A stretch of DNA of 64,000 nt. It comes from Pirellulaceae bacterium (GTDB lineage: Bacteria; Planctomycetota; Planctomycetia; Pirellulales; Pirellulaceae). Every line of letters starts with the position of its first letter. Within the stretch, counting starts at the first letter, position 1. The notes beneath the pieces were generated by a model. It did not search any database. It was not told where the DNA came from and worked only from the letters and a program-made list of their open reading frames with translations. A program made the position numbers and the translations under genes. The stretch is from NCBI GenBank assembly GCA_020852965.1, contig JADYZV010000041.1, positions 1 through 64,000 of the forward strand, in the 5' to 3' direction. Positions 7,934-15,071 of the stretch are shown here, in pieces.

Positions 7934-9540
7934 TTAGTTTGCTTTCGCATGCTGTTGCAGCTTAGTCGCAACGAGCGCAGTCCAGCCGGTTTGATGACTG
8001 GCCCCCAGGCCACGCCCCGTGTCGCCGTGAAAGTACTCGTGAAACAACACCGGCTCGCACCAGTCTTTGCTTTGCGCATAGGCGGCTTCGTCGCCGTGAC
8101 ACGGTCTGCGCCCTTGCTTATCAGGCAGAAATAGACCAATCAAACGCCGTTGGATCTCATCCGCGACTTGTCCTAGCGTGAGGTAGACGCCCGAACCGGT
8201 GGGGCACTGGACCTTAAACTCGTCACCGTAAAACTGATCGTAGGTGCGCAGGGATTCAATGATTAGATAGTTGATCGGAAACCAAATCGGCCCGCGCCAG
8301 TTGCTGTTCCCACCGAACATGTGTGAATCGCTCTCCCCCGGAACGTAGTGGACGGTGTTGGTGTAACCATCGCAGTGAAACACGAAAGGTTGATCACGGT
8401 GGATGGCGGACAAGGAGCGAATGCCAAACGGAGACAAGAACTCCGCTTCGTCGAGCATCTTAGATAGCAAGCGTCGGAGGCGATCTTCGTTGGGGATGGC
8501 CAACAAACGCAAACCATATTCTTGACCGTCGGAACGGGTGCGAGTCAGGTAGCTCATCTGCGCCGCCAAATCGCTGCGATGGTCTAAGAACCAATTGGTC
8601 CGCTTGCGGAATCCCGGCAGTTCAACCACCTTTCGCTCGTCGATCAAAACGGGGGTACACAGTGGAATCAGCCCGACCAGCGAGCGGACCTTGAGTGGCG
8701 TCGAGTTCGCGTCCGTCTGCAAGTGATCGTAGTAGAACCCATCCTCATCGTCCCACAATCCAGTGTCGTGCAGCGTATTAATCGCTTCGGCTATCGACAA
8801 ATAGTGCTCGAGGAACTTGCTCGCCATGTCGGAATAGGCATTGCTGTCGCGCGCAAGTTCGAGTGATATCTTGAGCATATTGCCGCAGAAGAATGCCATC
8901 CAAGCCGTCGCGTCGGCTTGTCGTAGTTGTCGTCTCCTTTGAGCCAAGTATCGACGGCGTAGTGGTAGAATTGTTTCGACCATAGCAGGCCTGCTAGCGC
9001 CTGTCGCGACACCTGCCGCTCATCCACGGTCAATTGGCTACTGATGCGCTCGGCATAGAACTGGTCAGTCTCCTCACGGCGCGTCGCGAAGACTTGATCA
9101 AAGTCAGCGCCAAACCACTCCACAGGAGCCGCTTCGGCCGCGCACATGCGTGAGCAGAGCACAACGCTTTGACCAGCCGCCAGTGTGTGCTCGGTCCATG
9201 CTGCGACTTTGGTGCCGGATTGCTTGGCGTTGATGGCCGCAGAATCTTGCTTGACCAGATATCGATGAAAGGCATCTTTGAAGTACTCACTCGTAGCCGG
9301 CACATGGGGATGCAAGTGGGTGTTGGTCTCGTTATCGGTAAAGAGATATCGCTGTTGGGTACCATCGGAGCTGTTGTCGCTGCGGATCAGCCACGACCCC
9401 AACGTCGTGTGCCGAGCTTGCACGATGCCCGCTGTCAGCTTCGTATTGGGCTTCGGCGTACAACCTTCGTGGGTGCAATCCCACGTCCAGGTGTTGCGAT
9501 ACCACCACTGCGGCTTGTAACATCAGTTGTTCGGCAGTCA
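7934..9540 (-). pseudogene. Decayed MGH1-like (GH63-type) glycoside hydrolase
   Basis: Two open frames encode parts of a protein family normally about 850-900 aa long. The 5' part (about 8920-9530) carries QWWYRNTWTWDC, LFTDNETNTHLHP, FKDAFHRYLV and LLWSKQFYHYAVDTWLKGDD. The 3' part (7934 to about 8920) carries QADATAWMAFFCGNM, FLEHYLSI, GLWDDEDGFYYDHL, GGNSNWRGPIWFPINYLIIESL, ECPTGSG-like KVQCPTGSG, and YFHGDTGRGLGASHQTGW. The start, roughly the first 250-300 residues, is missing. At about 8920 the frames change, and about 200 residues of the catalytic (alpha/alpha)6 region expected after WLKGD are absent. This is therefore a 5'-truncated, internally deleted and frameshifted relic, not a sequencing indel alone. 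Confidence 0.85.
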
Positions 9541-9642
9541 TGCTCCATCCCTGTCTGTGTTAATCCCAACTTATTCATGGTGCTGACTGCGCCTTCGTAG
9601 CCGGTATTCTCTCGCTGGTTCAACCCCCAGAGCTTCGTAGCA

Positions 9643-9766
9643 CTAGTGCTTCAACCAGATTTAAAAGTGGGGTAGTGGGCGAGGATACGAGTCCGTTTGA
9701 TTCGTAATACGTAGGGGACTCGTAACCTCGTCCACTACCCTAAATTAAATATGGACTGAGCACTAG
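9643..9766. mobile_element. MITE-like element A, copy 1 (CTAGTGCTT ends)
   Basis: 124 bases, almost a full palindrome. The ends read CTAGTGCTTCAACCA and, reversed, CTAGTGCTCAGTCCA. Inside them are GGGTAGTGG(G/A)CGAGG and ACGAGTCC arms in inverted orientation. Related full-length copies lie at 26811-26944 and 39517-39657. The right end supplies the TAG stop codon (9763-9765) of the adjacent gene. No transposase is encoded. Confidence 0.8.
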
Positions 9767-10329
9767 CAGCGATCGAGCGTCAATCGCTTGCGCCACTGTG
9801 GGGCGATGCTGGGGTAGTTTCCGTAAAAGCGTTTGATATAGTGCCGCCCCTTCCAATGCAAACAGTGGGCTTGCCAGCCCCAGCGCTCGAGCAAGCGATG
9901 GCTGATACGCGCGTTGGCGACGTGGCACACCATCGCGCTCGTCTGTTTCAATCTCGCGATCTCGTCGAGCACCAGGGTGGCCGCGTAGCAGGTCGTGGGC
10001 GACGTGCCTTTTCCCGAGCGCACGTACGACAACGTCAAGAAGCCACCTTCCGCGCCGGCTTGGTGATAGAACAGTTCGCAGCGATCGCTGGCCACGGGAC
10101 GCAGCAGCGCATCCCACTTGGCCTGGAGCACATTCCCAGTGTAGGGCCACCAGCGTCCGTAGACGGCCTGCAGTCGCCCAGCCTGCGTGACAATCCGCCC
10201 ACTTCGCCGAACGCGCAGTAGCTCGGCTGACGCGGCCACATCGGTCACCGGGGAAAGCCCCCAGCCGGCCAGTCCAGCGGCTAATGACCAGCGATTCCCA
10301 AGGCCTGTTTGATCAATCGCCAAATCCAT
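9763..10329 (-). CDS. GNAT-like conserved protein, 3' end cut by a repeat element
   Basis: 188 residues from the ATG at 10329, which overlaps the prepilin peptidase gene by 49 bases. A GTG at 10248 or 10239 would avoid the overlap and may be the true start. The C-terminal half resembles an N-acetyltransferase (GNAT) fold: LTLSYVRSGKGTSP, ATLVLDEIARLKQT, VCHVANARISHRLLERWGW, then GRHYIKRFYGNYP. The last codons read directly into the end of MITE-like element A, whose CTAG end gives the TAG stop, so the original C-terminus may be altered. The position just after the peptidase gene on the same strand suggests cotranscription. The substrate is unknown. Confidence 0.65.
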   Translation of the reverse strand: MDLAIDQTGLGNRWSLAAGLAGWGLSPVTDVAASAELLRVRRSGRIVTQAGRLQAVYGRWWPYTGNVLQAKWDALLRPVASDRCELFYHQAGAEGGFLTLSYVRSGKGTSPTTCYAATLVLDEIARLKQTSAMVCHVANARISHRLLERWGWQAHCLHWKGRHYIKRFYGNYPSIAPQWRKRLTLDRC

Positions 10330-11522
10330 AACATGGCTCCCATCAAGACAACGCAGCTTACCACGATGGCCACGATCAGGGCCGGCCCCAACGCAAACAT
10401 GTCAGCGGCCCAATGCGTCCACAGTCGGTCCCAATAAACCAATAGCAATACCGTCGCCGCACACAGGTAGGGACCATAGGGGGTGGCAGGGTCGCCGGTG
10501 ATCAACCAACGCACCACTACAAACGCAATCGCTACCAACGGGGCGATAAAGAAGATCAACAAGCTCGCTTGCCAACCCACATAGGTGCCAATCATGGCCA
10601 TCAAGGTAACGTCGCCAAAGCCCAGCGCTTCAACGCCCAAGCTCCACGAGGCGGACAAACGCACGGCCCAGGTTACTCCGCCCGCGAAGGCGAGCCCCAT
10701 CAAGCTGCTCAGCAAATAGGTCCATCTGCCTGGATTCATTTGCGTAGAACTCCACGCCAGGCTTACTCCCACGGCTAGCAGCCCAGTCACGAGCAGCACT
10801 ATTTTCCATAACCACGGGTGGCGAAACATGCGCGCGAAAAAATACTGGACGCCTTTGCCAAGTCCACGACGACTAATCCAACGGCGATCGAGCAGAGCAA
10901 ATCCCCACACAACAACGATGGTTAAGCCAATAGCCAGCCCCCAGGGGCCATTGAGAAACGCCGGCCACGGGTCGGGCACGTTGGCGTGTAATTCTTCCAC
11001 CTCAAGCGGTGCTTGATAAAACGGTAGCCAAGCCGGCGCGAAGGCTGCGCCTAGCAAGCCGATCACCGTACCAGGGATGGTGACGTAGTCGGGAATCGAC
11101 TGCTCGTCAAAGTCGATGAAGGTAGCAATCATCATCAGTACGAACAGGACGAAGTGACCGACGAACTGCCAGTGCAAAGCGCCCGCAACCTTGGCCACTT
11201 GGCCCAGTGGCAGCGTACCACCACTGACGTAAAAGTGGTAATACCACACCATCGCCAACGGGAACAGCAACTCAATCAAAACTGGCCGCAACCAAAACCA
11301 TTTCCCCAGCGCCGGAGCTTCGCGCCGCAACGCAAACCAGCCCAATATCGGCCAGTGATCGGAAAGTCTACGCGGCGGATACCCGTGCGGGGCGGCAGCC
11401 CAAGGGCCGGCTTGACGGCGAAAGTAGGCCCAATTGCACACCGCCCAGTTGATAAAACGAGCTGCCGCCAGCGCCAACACCGCGACGATGGCCATGCGTA
11501 GCGTTATCGGAAGTGCAATCAA
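10281..11522 (-). CDS. Prepilin peptidase (A24 family) without zinc cysteines
   Basis: 413 residues, polytopic membrane protein. Both aspartate motifs of the PilD/GspO/TadV aspartic peptidases are seen: FIDFDEQSIPDYVTIPG near 138-152 and ALGFGDVTLMAMIGTYVGW near 300. The segment before the first motif keeps the PilD framework (LSDHWPILGWFALR, then WLRP-like WFWLRPVLIELLFPLAM), but the four zinc-binding cysteines usual there are absent. An insertion of about 120 residues with two extra membrane helices separates the two catalytic motifs. It probably processes type IV-like prepilins such as the DUF1559 proteins; methylation of the new N-terminus is less certain. Confidence 0.9.
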   Translation of the reverse strand: MIALPITLRMAIVAVLALAAARFINWAVCNWAYFRRQAGPWAAAPHGYPPRRLSDHWPILGWFALRREAPALGKWFWLRPVLIELLFPLAMVWYYHFYVSGGTLPLGQVAKVAGALHWQFVGHFVLFVLMMIATFIDFDEQSIPDYVTIPGTVIGLLGAAFAPAWLPFYQAPLEVEELHANVPDPWPAFLNGPWGLAIGLTIVVVWGFALLDRRWISRRGLGKGVQYFFARMFRHPWLWKIVLLVTGLLAVGVSLAWSSTQMNPGRWTYLLSSLMGLAFAGGVTWAVRLSASWSLGVEALGFGDVTLMAMIGTYVGWQASLLIFFIAPLVAIAFVVVRWLITGDPATPYGPYLCAATVLLLVYWDRLWTHWAADMFALGPALIVAIVVSCVVLMGAMLWIWRLIKQALGIAGH

Positions 11523-11592
11523 TGCGCTCAGTACTAGGTTCCTTTGGAGGCAGGAAGCGCTACCAACGTCGTTTATTGACTGAACACTTTCA

Positions 11593-12117
11593 CTAACCGT
11601 GCTTCTCTAGCCAATCGACAATCTCTACCACTAGCTCATCGGGCGTCCGGCGGTCGGTATCGACAGTCCAATTGGCCAAACGTCGATAAATGGGTTCGCG
11701 GGCAGCCAGGATTTCGACAATTTCGTCATAATCGCCATGCGGCGACAGTGCGGGCCGGCGTTCGGCCGTGGTTTGGTCGGCCTGGATGCGGGCCAACAGC
11801 GATGTGGGAGAGCCCTGCAACCACACCACGCGACCGCTGCTGCCGATGATTCGTTGGTTCTCAGGTCGAAGAATGGCACCTCCCCCCAGGGCGATGACGC
11901 TGGGAGTGGCGTTAGCCGCCGCACGAGCGACCACCGAGGCTTCGCGCTGTCGAAAACCAGCTTCGCCTTCGATTGAAAAAATATCGCGGATCGACTGGCC
12001 CGCTTCCTTTTCAATGAGCGTGTCGGTATCGACAACCGGCAGCCCCAGACGCTCGGCCAGCCGCCGCCCGACCGACGATTTTCCCGACCCACGATAGCCC
12101 ATCAAGTAGATATGCAT
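11593..12117 (-). CDS. aroK: Shikimate kinase
   Basis: Phosphorylates shikimate in the chorismate pathway. The ATG at 12117 gives 174 residues and places the P-loop (MGYRGSGKSSVGRRLA) at the N-terminus as usual; the open frame continues upstream to 12198 but those 27 residues look non-homologous. The substrate-binding acidic pair is in VVDTDTLIEKEAG, followed by IRDIFSIEGEAGFRQRE (FRxxE motif) and the GGGA loop in VIALGGGAILRP. The lid/adenine region is RPALSP. The gene stands alone between the prepilin peptidase and the chaperone gene, with a 180-base leader that contains short direct repeats. Confidence 0.95.
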   Translation of the reverse strand: MHIYLMGYRGSGKSSVGRRLAERLGLPVVDTDTLIEKEAGQSIRDIFSIEGEAGFRQREASVVARAAANATPSVIALGGGAILRPENQRIIGSSGRVVWLQGSPTSLLARIQADQTTAERRPALSPHGDYDEIVEILAAREPIYRRLANWTVDTDRRTPDELVVEIVDWLEKHG

Positions 12118-12256
12118 CGACTTTCGATTCGTGTTGGAAACACAGAGGCAAAGAGATTTGTTGCTAAATCGCCACGCATCCGGTCGAACACGGGGCATTG
12201 TTCAGCGCGATATGTCGAAATTCACACGTTCATTCGCATTCATTCGCGTGATTCGC

Positions 12257-12290
12257 GGGCAAATCTTCGTGGGCAAATCTTCGTGGGCAA
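12257..12290. repeat. 14-base direct repeat in the leader of aroK
   Basis: GGGCAAATCTTCGT occurs twice head to tail (12257-12270, 12271-12284), followed by a partial third copy. It sits directly downstream of the chaperone gene's stop codon and upstream of aroK. No function is evident. Confidence 0.6.
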
Positions 12291-12300
12291 GACATGTGAG

Positions 12301-14769
12301 TTAAAGTTGGTTTAGCGGGATCTCGAACTTAACTCCCAATTCATCGTAGAGGTTCTGATACCAGTCTTGCACCAACTGGTTGCTTTCCTCTTGAGCGATC
12401 GACAGCGGACCACGTTTGTCGGCGTCGGCGTTGAAACGCTGTTGCAGCTCCGCTTCATCTGGGCTGTAGTCCACGATGCGGACCACGTAGTAGATGCTTT
12501 TGTTCTCAGTCGGCGCAACGGTTACGGAACCTGGTTGGGCAGAGAAAACCGCCTGCATGAATTCGTTTCCGACCTGCTCCAATTTGTTAACGTTGGTAGG
12601 CATATTGTAGTCCCCCATGCGTGTGATCCAACTGAATGGATCGGTTTCGACGACCAGCGATTGCTCCGCCGTACTGAGCGCATCTTTCCAGGGAGCGTCA
12701 GCGGTTGGGGAAACCTTCTTTGCCAACGCGGCAGCGGCTGCTTCCGCCAATTTGCGCGCTTGAAGTCGTTTCCAGTAATCGACGACTTGAGCGCGAACGT
12801 CGGACAGTTGCGGGATCTGTATTGGTCGCTCGGCAGTTTTCCAGAATATGTACTGGAAAAACTCCGGCATACGCCCTTGCTGCAACGATTCTTGATCAAA
12901 GTAGCTGCTTTGAATCGGTTGAAATAGCGGCAATTGTTGGCTCATGGCCGCGTTGGCTACGGCGCCATTGAGCCCCAATTCGTCTTGTCGAATAGCGCTT
13001 TTTCCGAACTGCGTCTGCACGAGCTTGAAGCCATCGGTCAAGCCGGTTTGCCCGTAGGCGAGCCCGACCTCTTCAGCCAATTTTTTTAGGTTCGGACGCT
13101 GTGGTTCGGCGACCTTTTTCGTCCCGGCGGCCAAGTCCGCGTCGCGGAAGGCCGCGTATTGACGATAGGCTCCATAGTAGGGCTTCATGACCTTTTCCGA
13201 AACATTCGTTAGGGCAGCCTCGTGTGCCGGGATAGCTTTCGCGCGCGCCAGGCTATCGGCGATCTGCTCGCGCGCCTCTTCAAATGTCTGGGTGCGCATC
13301 TCGCGCGTAGCTGCCTCGCCTGAACTGGCGGTTGCCGCGTCTTCCTCCGCGCTGTCGGTAGCCGTGCTGCCTGTCGTCGTAGCGGCTGCATTTTCGGTGG
13401 CTGCATTTTCGGTGGCTGCATTTTCGGTGGCTGGGGCAACATCGTCGGCATTCTCCGCAGACAATTGCGGTGGCTGCTCGACCGGCGGAGGAGCAGCGGA
13501 CTCGTCTTGAGGTGCCGAGACCAAACGCACTTTATTGGTCAAACGAGTCGCGGGCAGCGCCGAGCCATCACCGGAGGCTGGAGCAGGCGGGTCAAGATTC
13601 AATTCGCTGCCGCTGTTCGATTCGCTTGCCGGTGCTGGATCTGCAGCAGGAGTAGTCGCCGGTGTGGCCGGCTCTGCGCTGGCCGGCTCATTGTTCTCGC
13701 TCGCAGGTGCCGCAGGCTCGACTGCGGGTTCCGTTGCTGTGGGCACCGAGTTGGCATCCGCGTCTCCACTGGCTGGAGTTTCCGTGTCAGGAGTTTCCGT
13801 GTCAGGAGTATCTGCCGGCTTATTGGCGGCTGGCTTGGAATCGACGGGAACCTTTAATTGTTCCAGCTCAACCATGCGATCGTACTCGGCGCGCAGTTGA
13901 TCTTCCGTCAATTTGGACTTCTCTCGTTCGACCCATTGCTGGATGTTCGATTCGACATATTCGAAGTCGGCTTGGTAAGGTTGCACAAAGCCAGGATCGG
14001 CGGAATTGGGATTGGCGAGCTGCATGCTTCCCAGATCGAAGATCGTTTCGATTTCGAGTTCGCTCGGTTGGCCTTGGACCTTGTCCATATAATCAGCCAC
14101 GAACACGGGGAAGGCTTCGACCTTAGCGGTGCGATTGAGTTTGAGAAAGTCCTGATAGATTTCACCGGGAGCGGTGGCATAGAAACCGGACGCTGCGGTA
14201 CTGCGAACGACCATCGAGGCCAGTTCGTGTTTGAGCTGCTCGCGCACGTCGAAGTTGCTTAAGCGACCACCGCTGGATTCACGCAGGATCTCTGCGATGC
14301 GCGCGGTCGCTACACGGCCATCACAAAAGGCCAGAATGAACTCATCGACGGCATCGTCGCTGAATTCAATGCCCAGCCGCTTGGCTTTGTCGGACAAAAT
14401 TCGGGTGCGCGCGATGCTCTCTTCGTCGCTGTTGGTCTCAATGCCCAGACGCTGTACTTGCTTCGATTCGTGATCGTAGAAAAACCCTGGCACCCTAGGC
14501 TCACCACCCGCTTGTACTACTTCTTGGGCCAAGTCGTTCAGGAAGCGAACCAACGATCCATGCTTCTGCACCGCGTTTTGCATATCGGCGACCGTCAACT
14601 GCCCCCCATTCCAGCGGACGACGACGGCACCTCCTCCGCTGCCACCGGTAAGCGATTCTTGAATTTGCATGATGGCTGGAGCGACAACGAAGGCCAGGAT
14701 GGATAGCAAAACCAAGCCAGCCATCCAATAGTTTTGATTCTTACGAAATGTTGCAAACGGGTTCGACAT
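12301..14769 (-). CDS. SurA/PpiD-like periplasmic chaperone, membrane anchored
   Basis: 822 residues. One N-terminal membrane anchor (about 14-36, YWMAGLVLLSILAFVVAPAI) is followed by a large periplasmic part. The N-terminal helical region (WNGGQLTVADMQNAV, then DEFILAFCDGRVATARIAEILRE) resembles the SurA/PpiD chaperone domain. About residues 325-500 are a Pro/Ala/Glu/Thr-rich low-complexity linker with internal repeats (DTET, ATENA). The C-terminal region (FDQESLQQGRMPEFFQYIFW, VYYVVRIVDYSPD-like) looks like a parvulin-type or SurA C-terminal module. By inference it helps fold outer-membrane or secreted proteins. A 15-base unit is repeated three times within the linker coding region. It is divergent from topA with about 300 bases between. 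Confidence 0.75.
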   Translation of the reverse strand: MSNPFATFRKNQNYWMAGLVLLSILAFVVAPAIMQIQESLTGGSGGGAVVVRWNGGQLTVADMQNAVQKHGSLVRFLNDLAQEVVQAGGEPRVPGFFYDHESKQVQRLGIETNSDEESIARTRILSDKAKRLGIEFSDDAVDEFILAFCDGRVATARIAEILRESSGGRLSNFDVREQLKHELASMVVRSTAASGFYATAPGEIYQDFLKLNRTAKVEAFPVFVADYMDKVQGQPSELEIETIFDLGSMQLANPNSADPGFVQPYQADFEYVESNIQQWVEREKSKLTEDQLRAEYDRMVELEQLKVPVDSKPAANKPADTPDTETPDTETPASGDADANSVPTATEPAVEPAAPASENNEPASAEPATPATTPAADPAPASESNSGSELNLDPPAPASGDGSALPATRLTNKVRLVSAPQDESAAPPPVEQPPQLSAENADDVAPATENAATENAATENAAATTTGSTATDSAEEDAATASSGEAATREMRTQTFEEAREQIADSLARAKAIPAHEAALTNVSEKVMKPYYGAYRQYAAFRDADLAAGTKKVAEPQRPNLKKLAEEVGLAYGQTGLTDGFKLVQTQFGKSAIRQDELGLNGAVANAAMSQQLPLFQPIQSSYFDQESLQQGRMPEFFQYIFWKTAERPIQIPQLSDVRAQVVDYWKRLQARKLAEAAAAALAKKVSPTADAPWKDALSTAEQSLVVETDPFSWITRMGDYNMPTNVNKLEQVGNEFMQAVFSAQPGSVTVAPTENKSIYYVVRIVDYSPDEAELQQRFNADADKRGPLSIAQEESNQLVQDWYQNLYDELGVKFEIPLNQL
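13384..13437. repeat. 15-base tandem repeat inside the chaperone linker
   Basis: The unit GCTGCATTTTCGGTG is repeated three times and encodes the ATENA repeats on the minus strand. It keeps frame (15 bases), so expansion or contraction would only change linker length. Confidence 0.8.
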
Positions 14770-15071
14770 CCTGCTAAATCCTAACGAACTACACTACAAA
14801 CAGAGTTCAATGATCGATTGGGGGTGGTCCCTAGTGGCGGAAAATACGGTCCCCGCACACTTGCTCAAAAGCTCAGCCTAGGCTATCTACTGTTAACTGC
14901 TCGTACTGAGCAGGCGCTGGAAGTGGTAAGGATAGCAAGGATTCCAGTTTTTGCAGATACGAGATTGCCGTTTTCGCCCCTGAATCTGCTTTCTCCCCTA
15001 CGATCGTCCATCTAGTACCTTGTTTCCGACAAGAATTAGCATAGCCCCCAACCGAACTTCCCAAGGGAACG
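14770..15071. other. Divergent intergenic region chaperone/topA
   Basis: 302 bases between two divergent genes. It must carry both promoters. A plausible Shine-Dalgarno for topA (AAGGGA, 15062-15067) is seen; otherwise there are no repeats or hairpins that I would defend. Confidence 0.5.

Noticed and set aside
7717-8139. 140-residue open frame overlapping the decayed glycoside hydrolase
   Set aside because: It overlaps the conserved C-terminal motifs (GLGASHQTGW) in another frame and has no resemblance of its own.
12367-12927. 186-residue open frame on the plus strand
   Set aside because: It lies antisense within the SurA/PpiD-like gene and has no family resemblance; a shadow of the GC-rich coding strand.
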